NCBI GenBank assembly: GCA_019096065.1
Contig: JAGUCH010000001.1
Span: 17,608,001-17,672,000, forward strand
DNA from: Paracyclopina nana
Lineage: Eukaryota; Arthropoda; Copepoda; Cyclopoida; Cyclopettidae
DNA length: 64,000 nucleotides
Reading direction: 5' to 3'
Positions 1-11,100 of this stretch are shown here, piece by piece (the first letter of the stretch is position 1; each line of letters begins with the position of its first letter). The notes beneath the pieces were generated by a model. The model had not been told where the DNA came from. It did no database searches and was given only the letters and a program-made list of their open reading frames with translations. The translations under genes and the position numbers were made by a program.

Positions 1-201
1 TCACGCAATAACGCGCAAAAGCTGGCTGAAAACGCCAAATTTGAATAGTGAGCAGGTAGAGAAGAGCTGGTAGCTATGACGCCTATTTTTTGCAAACAAA
101 ATTTGGTGCAAACTTTTAATTTTGGAACAAAAAAGCATGCAAAGACATACAGATGATCCATTGTAAAATAACTTCGCTAATTTGTTCATTATTCTTTCAA
201 G

Positions 202-403
202 TGTTGGCTTTCTAGCTTCCGATGATCCTTGTTATGATGAAGAGCTCCACAAGATTTTGGCCCTCCTTGATTTAGCTCTGGTGCATGACCATGACAAAGC
301 TATGGTAATGGCAGTGGATTGTCTAAATAAACATCCAGGATCTTTTGGATTGCAGTCTTTCCAACAAGAGACTTCAAGTTTCCTAGCAGAAACAGGTGTG
401 TAG
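202..403 (+). CDS. Probable last coding exon of an unidentified gene (partial)
   Basis: An open stretch follows a splice-acceptor-like sequence (ctttcaag, ending at 201) and runs to a TAG at 401-403. It encodes about 67 residues, including DEELHKILALLDLALVHDHD and HPGSFGLQSFQQETSSFLAE. The composition is protein-like and probably helical, unlike the simple-sequence DNA after it. An AATAAA lies at 716-721, so this could be the final exon and 3'UTR of a plus-strand gene that begins before the window and is convergent with the DUF7064 gene. A donor-like AACAG/GTGTGT at the end also allows it to be an internal exon. I do not recognise the family. Confidence 0.45.
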
Positions 404-419
404 TAGGTGTAAATTACAT

Positions 420-680
420 GCATTGTGTGTATTTTATGTATTTTGTGTGTATTTTATGTGTTTACACTTTAGGTTCATTATGTATACTTTATGTATACAA
501 TGTGTATTTTAGATGTTTCATAAGTATTTTTACTATTTTAGATGTATTAAGTTTATATACAGGGATTATGTGTATTTAAGGTGTAGTTGAGATGTATTTC
601 ATGTTGATTAGGTGTATTATGTGAGTTTTAGATGTATTATGTGTATTTTAGGTGTTTGATATGTGTCTTATGTCTTTTTT
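420..680. repeat. Degenerate TG/TTTA-rich minisatellite
   Basis: Loose reiterations of gtgtattttaggtgt and gtatttatgt occupy the stretch, with a period of roughly 12-20 bp and many variants. It lies in the presumed 3'UTR or intergenic DNA between the convergent genes. From 740 to 1200 I see no gene. Confidence 0.6.
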
Positions 681-715
681 ATTCCAATCATAAGAAAATT
701 GTTATACCGAATATA

Positions 716-721
716 AATAAA
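716..721 (+). terminator. AATAAA polyadenylation signal candidate
   Basis: A canonical AATAAA lies about 310 bp beyond the TAG of the plus-strand exon at 202-403. Such hexamers are common by chance in AT-rich DNA, so the assignment rests on position only. Confidence 0.3.
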
Positions 722-1207
722 TTGGTGCTATGCTTCATTGTCGATTGACATTTGCAGTACAAGTAAATGTAAACAGTTTCTTATAATTGAACATCTGAGT
801 TTTGAGCCAAAAATTCAAAGATTCACAGGCATTTAGGGTTTAACCAGAGTTTTGGACAAGGCTTTCCAAGAGAATCGGCTCTTTTTGGATACAAGTGGCG
901 CCAAATGTGAACCAAACATGTAGCTCTGGCTCAATTCTAATATGAAGCCCTTAAAGTGACCAAAACCTTGAAATAAAAGCCAAAAACAGCTTTTTCAATT
1001 AAGCTGTCTGGTAACTTTGCAACAAGTTCTAAAGATTCAGCTGCTGAAGGCATTTCGCTCAGCTTTTCATATACATGAAAGCAATTTTGAAAAAAAACTT
1101 TTTTTTTGAATATTTCTGAGAAGTTAACATGTGAGTCACATTTTGTGTCTGGCTGAATTGACATTCGGATAAACAAAAGGAGTTGCTAAGTGAACTTTAA
1201 TCTGCAA

Positions 1208-1368
1208 TTATATCAAGTTTCTGTAGTTCCACTCAGCAATTCCAGATCCTGGAATGCCATTGACTTGATAGTCTACAAAAAGCTCCACATTTTTGGCCTC
1301 GGATTTCTCGCCCAGGAAATGGGCTGCCCTGGCCTTGGCCTGTACACTTATGACGTACTCATGCCCAC
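1208..1368 (-). CDS. DUF7064-like gene, exon 7 (terminal)
   Basis: 161 bp, acceptor ttcttgaag/GTGGG, ending in TAA at 1208-1210. It encodes the C-terminal VNGIPGSGIAEWNYRNLI, which matches the family's usual end. An ATTAAA (minus strand, about 1196-1201) just after the stop may serve as the polyadenylation signal. Confidence 0.85.
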
Positions 1369-4300
1369 CTTCAAGAAAAATATTGATTTAAAAATATTAA
1401 CCATATGAATAAATTGCTACCAGCTTTGATGGAGAATGCGTATTGATCCGGAGGAGTTCCAGATTCACCATGATTGGCCAGGACCAAATCGCACTCATCA
1501 ATAGGTACCACTCTTCCGGATTTGCTGCTCACAAATCCGCATTCAAGCCTTAGATCGATAAGTTTTTTAGTCATTCAATTACAGCCTACAATACACATTT
1601 GATCTTCATCGAAACATTTCACTACACATTTTAACGTTGTTTCAGCAAAGTCTGCAGCCTATTTTGCTCAAGATTGCTCACAATCACTGAGAAAATCATG
1701 ATTTTTAATGCAATTGAAACATTGAATCATGCGATTGTCACAGCTTTTCAGCAATACTTTAAAAGGAAAGCGTTATTATGAAATATTGCATTGTTGTCTG
1801 CTCTTTGTGGATAGGCTTTCGCTGTAATGAATTGCCTTATGCAAGTGTGTGGCTGTCACACGATTCTGGAAACAATCGACTTTCGAGCCTCATCAAAACA
1901 TTTCACTACACATTTTAATGTAGTTTCAGCAGAGTCTGCAGCTTATTTTGCTCAAGATTGCTCACAATCACTGAGAAAATCATGATTTTTAATGCAATTG
2001 AAACATTGAATCATGCGATTGTCACAGCTTTTCAGCAATGCTTTGAAAGGAAAGCGTTATTATGAATTATTGCATTGTTGTCTGCTCTTTGTGGATAGGC
2101 TTTCGCTGTAATGAATTGCCTTATGCAAGTGTGTGGCTGTCACATGATTCTGGAGACAATCCACTTTCAAGCCTCATCAAAACATTTCACTACACATTTT
2201 AACATAGTTTCAGCAGAGTCTGCAGCTTATTTTGCTCAAGATTGCTCACAATCACTGAGAAAATCATGATTTTTAATGCAATTGAAACATTGAATCATGC
2301 GATTGTCACAGCTTTTCAGCAATGCTTTGAAAGGAAAGCGTTATTATGAATTATTGCATTGTTGTCTGCTCTTTGTGGATAGGCTTACGCTGTAATGAAT
2401 TGCCTTATGCAAGTGTGTGGCTGTCACATGATTCTGGAGACAATCCACTTTCAAGCCTCATCAAAACATTTCACTACACATTTTAACATAGTTTCAGCAG
2501 AGTCTGCAGCTTATTTTGCTCAAGATTGCTCACAATCACTGAGAAAATCATGATTGTTAGTCTAATCGAAACATTGAATCATGCGATTGTCACAGCTTTT
2601 CAGCAATGCTTTAAAAGGAAAGCGTTATTATGAATTATTGCATTGTTGTCAGCTCTTTGTGGATAGGCTTTTGCTGTAATGAATTGCCTTACTGAGTGCA
2701 AGTGTGTGGCTGGCACACGATTCCGGAGACAATTTTGGTGCCATCCCTGAGCATGATGTGGTGGAAAATGTATCGATGCATCAAGGTCCAGTCACGAGCC
2801 TCACCTATTATTCAAAATCTTAAATAATAATGATATGGCATCAGGAACTAAAATGTAAAATCACCATAGCTATGGTCTCTGAATGAAGCCATGTTGAAGA
2901 CTCTGTAAGAGGATTGACCCAGTTGGACATTTCCAGAGAAAATTCCCATTTGCTCATAGTGCGTTTGGTGAGCTCTGAGTCAAGTGTGAAAAATGATCAT
3001 CCCAGCTTATGCTTCTTTCACTTTTCTTAGGAAGTACCTTTTCAGATCCTTGAAGTACTGATCGTTCCAAGTCTCCTTGGCAAAAGCTCTGGCTGTGGCA
3101 TAGGCTGACATGTCAGTGTCATAGTTGAAGACCTGCTCATCTGACCTCCAAATCAAGTCCATTTCAGCATCTTGTATCTCACCACTTGCATTCTTCAATT
3201 GTCCAGAAAATTTCACGCTCCAGGATCGCATTGGCTCCATAGGCTGGATCTCAATGCCTTCTCCGGAAAAGGACTCATTATTGGTCCTTGAGATTTTGGT
3301 CATTGGCAGCCAACTGGCTTTCCAAACTTGATTGGAAGGAGTCTGTGAAAAAATTACTCTTAAGAGGTTGCGTGAGTATCTTTTTGATATTGCGTTTACT
3401 GTAAAGAGCAAAAATTTTAAATTAGTTTAAGTGAGTAGCATAAATTAAATTTGTAGTTATGAAAAAAATTGAAGAATTTTGCATATTTGGAAAAAAAAAT
3501 TTGCCATGAATTTGTTCGGATGGAACTTTTCAGGTAAGAAATATAGCACTTTTGCTTGATAGAACCATAAAATCTAGATCAATATGGATGAGCGCTATTG
3601 TTACACTGCTCAGCTCAACTCAGTTTATAGCTTCTGTGCCATTAAGTACGCTGAGAATGAGCCTAGTTTTTGATTTGTGCATTTTTGGATCTATGAAGCA
3701 AAAGTCCGTCATTTCCTTATCGATTGGCTTCAAGTCATAACACATCAATCATGACGATTGCCTTAATTTGGGCATGAATTGATCAACATGCTAACCTCTT
3801 TTGACGTACTTTTTAAAACAGTTCACTCTTTACATTAGAGGTTTAATTTGTACTGAATTTCTTATTATGGAGCAAATAAGGAAAGAAATTTTGAACTTTT
3901 GCTTGATAGCACCATAAAATCCAAAACAATATGGATGATGCCTATTGCTCCTTTGCTCAGCTCGACTCAGCAAATGCGTTTCTTTACAAAAAGCCATCAA
4001 AATGAAAACTAGAAATGCCTTTACTGAGAAAATGAGAAATTAGGAGCAGGTGTGCATCATCAGTAGTAGGCTTTTTTGGCCAATTCATCTTTTTTGTTAC
4101 CAGAAGGTAGACAATTGCATAAGTGATGTTTTCTGGTCTTCTCTCTGTGGCCACAATGAGAGTGAGTCCATCTTGAGATCCACTAAAAAACACAGCATCA
4201 AAGGCCTGAGGGCTACTCGAGAACAGCTGAACTCTTTCCATCTCCCCAGTGCTTTTTTGGGCCCTCCTCATCTATAGACAAGCGTTTGAAAAACTTTAAT

Positions 4301-4480
4301 TAAACAGACGAATCTGACCTTTTGTAGGCTGACCAGCACGTAAAAAAGCGCACATTTGGGCCAGTAGAAGGGCCCAGGCTGGGCATACACTCCATGCACT
4401 GAAAATTGCTTTTGACCCAAAAAATTCCACAACAACAAAAAACTGATGAAGAAAAGAGAGGCTAGCAGAAGAAGAATCAT
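1208..4480 (-). CDS. DUF7064/DUF7065-like membrane-anchored protein, complete 7-exon gene
   Basis: Seven exons join in frame (4480-4319, 4271-4101, 3342-3038, 2974-2865, 2804-2693, 1548-1421, 1368-1208) with GT-AG introns, giving 382 residues. Residues 1-22 form a hydrophobic signal-anchor (ILLLLASLFFISFLLLW). Family hallmarks follow in order: EPMRSWSVKFSGQL, DLIWRSDEQVFNYDTDM, RAHQTHYEQMG, FRDHSYGEARDWTLMHRY, HGESGTPPDQYAF and a C-terminal VNGIPGSGIAEWNYRN. From memory of the family, this matches the DUF7064/DUF7065 module that arthropods carry alone or at the N terminus of 'putative phosphoenolpyruvate synthase' proteins; no kinase or PEP-synthase domain is present here. Function is unknown. 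Length and order fit a whole, intact protein. The start codon sits directly against a duplicated OLA1 3' end. Confidence 0.85.
1421..1548 (-). CDS. DUF7064-like gene, exon 6
   Basis: 128 bp, acceptor gatctaag/GCTTG, donor GCTG/GTAGCA. It encodes VPIDECDLVLANHGESGTPP and DQYAFSIKAG, a conserved family block. The intron to exon 7 is only 52 bp. Confidence 0.85.
1600..2692. repeat. 284-bp tandem array, about 4 copies, in DUF7064 intron 5
   Basis: Near-identical units begin near 1614, 1898, 2182 and 2466 (anchor acatttcactacac), a period of 284 bp. Each unit contains aatcatgcgattgtcacagc and a fragment matching the 3' end of exon 5 (gcaagtgtgtggct and neighbours). The array fills nearly the whole intron between exons 5 and 6. 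High identity between units indicates recent expansion or homogenisation. Confidence 0.92.
2693..2804 (-). CDS. DUF7064-like gene, exon 5
   Basis: 112 bp, acceptor aataatag/GTGAGG, donor ACTCA/GTAAGG. It encodes ARDWTLMHRYIFHHIMLRDG and IVSGIVCQPHTC. The last bases of this exon recur as decayed fragments in every unit of the tandem array in the next intron. Confidence 0.88.
2865..2974 (-). CDS. DUF7064-like gene, exon 4
   Basis: 110 bp, acceptor gactcag/AGCT, donor TATG/GTGATT. It encodes AHQTHYEQMG and FNMASFRDHSY, two strongly conserved family blocks. It is too short and split to be seen as a long open frame. Confidence 0.88.
3038..3342 (-). CDS. DUF7064-like gene, exon 3
   Basis: 305 bp, acceptor ttttttcacag/ACT, donor AAAAG/GTACTT, ending in phase 2. 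It encodes the core PMEPMRSWSVKFSGQL and MDLIWRSDEQVFNYDTDMSA motifs and the WNDQYFKDLK that precedes the conserved AHQTHYEQ. Confidence 0.88.
4101..4271 (-). CDS. DUF7064-like gene, exon 2
   Basis: 57 codons, phase 0 to 0, acceptor tgtctatag/ATG, donor CTG/GTAACA. It encodes FDAVFFSGSQDGLTLIVATE, a beta-rich stretch that aligns with the start of the family's first conserved domain. Confidence 0.8.
4319..4480 (-). CDS. DUF7064-like gene, exon 1
   Basis: 54 codons, starting MILLLLASLFF and ending VLVSLQK, phase 0, donor AAG/GTCAGA. It holds the membrane anchor and a PGPFYWP motif typical of the family N terminus. The ATG lies four bases after an AATAAA inherited from the OLA1 3'UTR copy. An acceptor-like ttttcacag lies about 17 bp upstream of the ATG, so a 5'UTR splice or trans-splice site is possible. 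Confidence 0.75.
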
Positions 4481-4872
4481 GGCGTTTATTCTTCTCGCTG
4501 TGAAAATTATCCTTATCAGCAATTTGCTTATTTTTTTTTTTTGCCAGCTGTGAGGCCCGCGCCCTCGTTGAATTTGAAGAAGATAATGTCACCATCTTGG
4601 ACGACATAATTTTGGCCTTGCTGGCGATACTCGAGGCCAGTCGAAAAAAAGGTTTTATTTGGCCTTTACAATTTTACCGACTGAGAGCAAATACTGCGAC
4701 ATTTTGACAACTTTTGGTAGCTTTAAAAAAACGTTGAAAAATTAGGTCGGTTGAATGGCCAATTATTATTTGGTTTATTTTGGATGCGCGCCATAACGAT
4801 CCACTGTGTCTTCGAAAAAGTCACCCAGATTTGTCACGGTGTTCTGTGTCTTACACGAATAAATGAACTAAT
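4460..4872 (-). pseudogene. Truncated tandem copy of the OLA1 3' end
   Basis: This stretch matches 4895-5590 (the OLA1 last exon, 3'UTR and upstream intron) but lacks the equivalent of about 5060-5405. It keeps the last 34 codons in frame ([20 protein letters not shown], then NEGAGLTAG and lysines) with TAA and the AATAAA. It differs from the true exon by R to Q, A to E and silent changes. It lies in tandem, same strand, between OLA1 and the DUF7064 gene, and its 3'UTR equivalent runs into the DUF7064 ATG. It is either a decayed tail or a rarely used alternative last exon. Confidence 0.88.
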
Positions 4873-4913
4873 GCCGCGTTCATCTACCACTAAAGCTAGG
4901 AAGAATTATGGCG

Positions 4914-4919
4914 TTTATT
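4914..4919 (-). terminator. OLA1: OLA1 AATAAA polyadenylation signal
   Basis: AATAAA on the minus strand, 37 bases past the OLA1 stop. The same signal is preserved in the duplicated tail (4485-4490), where it sits four bases before the DUF7064 ATG. Confidence 0.7.
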
Positions 4920-4956
4920 CTTCTCGCTGTGAAAATGATCCTTCTCAGCAATTTGT

Positions 4957-5190
4957 TTATTTTTTCTTGCCAGCTGTGAGGCCCGCGCCCGCGTTGAATT
5001 TGAAGAAGATAATGTCGCCATCTTGGACGACATAATTTCGGCCTTGCTGGCGATACTTGCCGGCGGCCTTTGTCGCGGCCTCGGATCCGTGCTCCTTGAA
5101 CTCCTCAAAGGCCATGACCTCGGCCATGATGAAGCCTTTTTCAAAGTCAGTGTGGATTTTTCCAGCGGCCTGCGGAGCCTTGGTATTTTT
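4957..5190 (-). CDS. OLA1: OLA1 coding exon 9 (terminal)
   Basis: 234 bp encoding [35 protein letters not shown] and [16 protein letters not shown], ending GKKK and TAA at 4957-4959. Acceptor ttttcccag. This is nearly residue-for-residue the conserved OLA1 C terminus. Confidence 0.96.
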   Translation of the reverse strand, partial: KNTKAPQAAGKIHTDFEKGFIMAEVMAFEEFKEHGSEAATKAAGKYRQQGRNYVVQDGDIIFFKFNAGAGLTAGKKK

Positions 5191-8100
5191 CTGGGAAAAG
5201 AAAGGAAAAAAGCGCTTGTAAAAACTTTTTTTTTACAAATTATTTTATTGCACCTGAATAGTCCAAGCTTTGACCTCATCGGGGCCAGCGGTGAAGAAAT
5301 ATATGAGCCCCAAGGCTTTGTATCCTTGAACAATGATTTTTTCCAAATTGCTGGAAAAAAAGACGAAAAACAAATAGAAAAGAATGTCGGAAAAAAGAAT
5401 AAAAGGGTTTTTTTGGCCTTTACAATTTTACCGACTGAGAGCAAATACTGTGACGTTTTGACAACTTTTTGTAGCTTTAAAAAAACATGGAAAAATTAGG
5501 TCGTTTTAGTGGCCAATTATTGTTTGGTTTATTTTGGATGCGCGCCAAAATAATCCACTGTGTCTTGGAAAAAGAATAAATGAACTAGTAAAAATAATGT
5601 TTTTTGAATGTACATTGGACATGAGTGAGTAGATGAACGGGGCATAAATGAAGGATTGTGGGAATGATGTAAGTTAAATTATTGAAATTGCAGGAAAGTC
5701 AATTATGGATCATCATTAGACATTTGCCTCAATATTTTTAACTTCCTTCCCTTTTTTTCCAAGCCACAAAAAATTCGAAAAAAGACTATTTTTACTGCAA
5801 ATATGGCGATATTTGGTCAAGAAACAATTTTCATGTGGCTGCACGGTGGGTAACCACAAATGAGAATAATGTGATTTGTCAAATCATTCATTGTCACACG
5901 ATTACGCGTTTTGACGAAAAAGCCAAGAAGACTGTAATTTCACACATATATAAATCACAGTTGTGTATAAAGCCTAGTAGCAAAACGTTGACAACACATT
6001 TTTTAATGCCTAAATAGCATAAATAAGATGCTAAAAGTTAGTTCCGCAAATCAGTCATGAAAAACCGACTGATACAGGTGAACATAGCCTTTATATTTAC
6101 TGTCAAGGAATTCCTTTAGATATGGAAAAAATTGTGGTAAACTAAAAGTGAATCTGCAGAAAAGAGCTAACAACAAGTTCAGCTTGGCGCCAAATAGCGA
6201 TTCCATGGGCATTTTTGGCTATTTTTGCATATCTCAATCGGCATTTATTTTCCTAAAAATGACGATATTGTTACTTTGATACTTTCAAACTTAAGGCTTG
6301 ATTAAGCTGACAAATTAACAGTTATGTTTATTTTTTGCTTGATTTGCCGTTGTTTTTAAATTAAAGCGATATCAATCGGATTTTTTGCATCTCCAATAAT
6401 ATCATTTTGTCATTGTTGTTCATGAATTTCTCTCCTTTGCTTATTATATTTTTCGCAAGTTTTCCAAAAGAGTTTGGTGCTTTGGTGAAATATTTGAATG
6501 ACGTCACGGCAAAATATCAATGTCAGCTCTTTGCCACTATAGGAATTAAAGAATTTGGGGTGCGAAAATATTCTTCTTTTTCTTCTTCTTTTTTGGAATA
6601 ATTGCTGGTTGTTGAAGCTCCAATGAGATTTGAGAGCAATTATCTCTCAAGACCAATGAGACTTGACTCTGGTATTCAACAATGATGATCATAATGACAA
6701 TAATGACACAAGCAATAAATTTCATGCCAATGTAATCATGATCCTGAGAAATAAATGGCTGGCCACCTCGGGGGGAAAATGCCCTGAAAAAGCCCCCAAA
6801 AGTGCATTCTCATTTCCCCTGCAAATTGTTTAAAAATGCTGCAATTTCGCCACACAAAGTTTGCGCAATTACTTAACTTTGGCGCGCAAAAATGCGCAAA
6901 CATAGCACACTGGTCGGATTGACACAAAAAAGCCACTTTAATTTTTTTGGAGCATGACCATGAAAGATAAAAAGGTTTAAGAGCCCGATTCTATTTATGG
7001 GCTGATGTACAGCTTTTTTGCTTTGCGCGGCCATTTGATGAGAATAATCCACTGTGCACGCGGCTGCTGCTGCCAAGAAATCTAGTTTTGTGCGGAGGTG
7101 TGTCATTACATTTACTTTTGAGTAGGGCCACATCCATCAACTTGAAGGTGGTCATTTGCTACATTTTCTACTTGCAGCCAAAACATTGATGATGCACATG
7201 GGGGCAGAAATAATCCACTGTGCCTCACTCTTGATTGACCCCCATGACAAATTCACAAATTCTGATGTTTTTTCCACATGTGACAGTTTATGCATTTATA
7301 TGCTCACTGAATTTCAAATTTTTTTAAAATTCGCAAAATATTTGTCATTTTAAAAATATAGATAAGCACAGTGGATGTGGGATGATTTAATAATATTATT
7401 ATATTACTAGCGTTGATAGGCGCGTGGCCGAAAATGGCCCACTGTGCGCTTTATGAGAGGTGTGCGTTTTCTTAAAAAGAAAATTAAATGTGCTACTCAA
7501 ATGCAGTCATTTTAATGCATATTAAATTATTTTAACACAAACTTGGTTTTTTTAGACAAAATTAGCGATTTCAACAAAAACAAGATGCGATTTTGATTAG
7601 AATATGCTATTTTTATAGAGCATGTGCTAGTTAAATACAAAACATGCCATTTTAATAGAAAATGTGCTATTTTAATACAAAATGGGCTATTTAATAGAAA
7701 ATGTACTATTTAAATAGAAAATGTACTATTTTAATAGAAAATGGGCTATTTCAATACAAAATGTGCTATTTCAATAGAAAATGGGCTACTTTAATACAAA
7801 ATGTGCTATTTTAATAGAAAATGGGCTATTTTACTACAAATATAAAACAAAGTATCTTTTTTAAAAGAAAATGTGCATTTTAATACAAATATAAAACAAA
7901 GTCACAATGTGCATTTTAAGCAGTCAAAGAAGTGTTACTTTAATAGAAAAATATGCCATTTTTATTAAAAAATTACTTATATGCATATAAAAAGGCTGCT
8001 TACAAAAAAACTAAAATACTCAGACAACAAAGGTATATTCAACATATGAATACACTAAAATAAAAGAAAAATATTTATTGCAACTAAAACTGCATATTTT

Positions 8101-11100
8101 TTTCCTGGGAAAAACGCGCATGTTCAGGCCATTTTACATGGAACAAAAATTAAAATGTCCACAGCAGCGGTGCATAATGTGCACCATTTTCTAATTTGTT
8201 TACCCGGGAAAAAGGGGCAAAAGCGGGAATTGACGAAAAATGGTGGCACGATTTGTTTTTCGCGTGAACACTCCCCCAAATTGGGATTGGACATGAAAAA
8301 TACCCAACCCATTGCTGCTGCCATGATTACAGGGCCCCCCCAAATATCGATAATCGCTGCAGAGAAAAAAGTAAAGTATAGAAGCTTGGCGTGCAATAAT
8401 TGGACACTTTATGCTTGTCAAGCCTCGAAAATTGTGTCACCAACTGTTTTTTGACCGGTGCACACACACATCCACAGTGGATTATTCAGCCACCAAAAAT
8501 ATTATCTACATCCCACAACATTAGGCTTTCTAATTTTACGCCACCATTACAATAATTGGAAAGCCACATTTTTTTCGTTATAATAACTAGGTAAAGGCGT
8601 CCATAAATGGACAGCGGAGGGCGGGCCTACGGAAATATTTGAAAGTAGCCTTTTATTTTAATAAAAAATGGAAAGCATGCTTCACATCACAAAGTTTTTT
8701 CATTCAGCAACCTTCACTTAATGGACCTGAGTCACAATATGTGTAGTTGCACTCAGGTGCAAATATGCTAATATTAAGAAGACCAGTGTCCCACACATGG
8801 ATCAACTGAGACGAACTCAGACCAGGACCAACTGTTTGCTAGAACCAAGACCAACTGTCGGGTGGCCGGGTCAACTAAAACGAACTGTGACTGGATAGAC
8901 TAACATAACTGATTGTCCCTGCATAATAAACAGATCATACTTGGATTGAAAGCTATAACGTAATGTACATTGTAAGAATGCAGTAACAAACTGTCCCTTG
9001 ATTGACAAAAACATACTGTCCTTGGATAGACTGGCAAAAGAGACTACTATGGCAGGAGAAAGTGCTAAGCTACTGAATTTTGACTCTTACAGCAAAAGCA
9101 TAGCTAGATTTAAGACAGTACAAAATGCGGCTCCAAAAATGCACTCAGCGGGCTGCTCTGAAGAATTAAATACATGGGCCAAATCGGCTGTAGTGTGGCT
9201 GCAATTTTGGAGCTGCACTCTGTATTTTAATGCTAGCTGATGGAACGAGTTTCTGCTTGGCTTGAAAGCTTGAGCTACAACAGCACAAAGCTTGGGATTG
9301 CTTGAGCCAAATTTTGAAATGCTTGAAAGTTGAAAAAGCTTGTTAAATACATATGGTGAATTTATCACCATTTTTTTCCTTTACCTAAAATACTAGTGAG
9401 TTTGAAAAAAGCTTGGAAAGTGAAATTTTCAGTTGATGCAAGAACAGTATATTTCAGTCGATCCAAGGCTGATTAGTTGTGTTGATGCAAGTACTGTCTG
9501 TCTTTTGTCTATACAAGATTGATCCGTTTGTCAATCCAAAAACTGTATGTTTTCATAGTTGATTCAAGGACAAATCGTCCAGTCGATTCAAGCAAAGTGG
9601 GCATCTTTTTATTATAGCCCTAAGCTAAAAACAGGCTACCATAGCTCATCATTCCATAAATATCCGTGCCCAATTTCAATTGATTATCCTAAAATGGTGT
9701 GTTGGCCTTTTTTGTCACAATATTTGTATTTTGATAGCCTCAAAATAGCCAAAAATGGCTGTTCTACTTTTTCTCCAAAAATGGACTTTATCCAAGAAAA
9801 ATTTATTTTTAAGGCAAATTTTCATCTTAGTTTGTCAATATCTACTAATTTGGACACTTTTGATAGCCTACAAGGGGAAACCATACTTTGATCTATGTTT
9901 TATGATCTACAGGGTGTTTATGTTTTATGAACTATGCCCATATTTTTAAGATCTAATGCTGAGCAGCTGGAGACAATTTTGTACCTGTGTTTTAAAGTAT
10001 ATTGGCCTCTGTGTTAAGATCTACTATGATCTGTTTTAATTCCCTGTTTATCTACAGCGAATAGACCTTAAAACGACGCCAGTAGATCATAAAACAGACG
10101 CCAGTAGACCTTGACTTGTAGATTTTCAAACGGACCCCTTTTAAGATCAAAGTACTGGCACCCCCTACAAGTCATTCAAATGATAAAGATGCTGAAAATT
10201 GGCCTTGAAAATGAGAATTTGGTGATTTGATGGAATTTCTAGTGAGCATGAAAATCGCTTTTTTGTGTCAGTTGGTTTTTCTTGTCTAACTCAATATATG
10301 TCTGTCCTGGTCTATCTATGTCATGTGTGTTCTGGATGGTCGATCCATTGATGATCAGTCTTGTCGATCCATGGACTGTCTGTAAAAGTAGTTGATCCAA
10401 GAATGATTTGTTTTGTCCCTGTGAGGCCAATTCATTGTAGTCTATCCATGGACAATCCGTTGTGGGTCCAAGGGTAGGAGTCCCAACTGTCCACATGGAC
10501 CAACTAGTCTTTGATCACAAATGCTGACTAAGACCAACTGAAAGACCAAGACCAACTAATAGATTAGTCAATTCTTGGACCTGGCTGCCCAAAATCTACC
10601 TATGTCCTGGTAAATCTAAGTCAGCCATTGCTACTCAAGTCAGCTATGGTTTCCAGAGTCAGAAATGGTGACTCAAGTCACTTCTTAAGTGGCTGCACAA
10701 GGTGAAGCTTAATTAGTCTTAGTTACCCAAGTCATTCCTAAGTAGTTTGTGGTTAACCAAGTCAGCCCTAGCTAGTTAAGTCACCCAATAACTTCACAAG
10801 TCAGTTCTTCTTGTTGTGGTGAATTTAAGTCAGCCATGGTTACACAATTTAGCCCCAACTTAGTATGTTTTTGAATAGTAGTTGGTCCTTGTCATGCTAT
10901 GGTCTGGGTCAGTCATACCTGTAGGTCATCTTCTTGATATGTTTTGTTGGGCATGATCTGGGTCCTTCATGAGTTGGTCATGTTCCAATGAGTCTTTAGT
11001 TGGCCTTTTTTCCAACCAAAAACCAGTAGCAAAAAGACAGATCTGTAAAGTCTCATTTTCAATATACTTCCTGGTTGATTTTTTTACAGTTTCAAACTGG

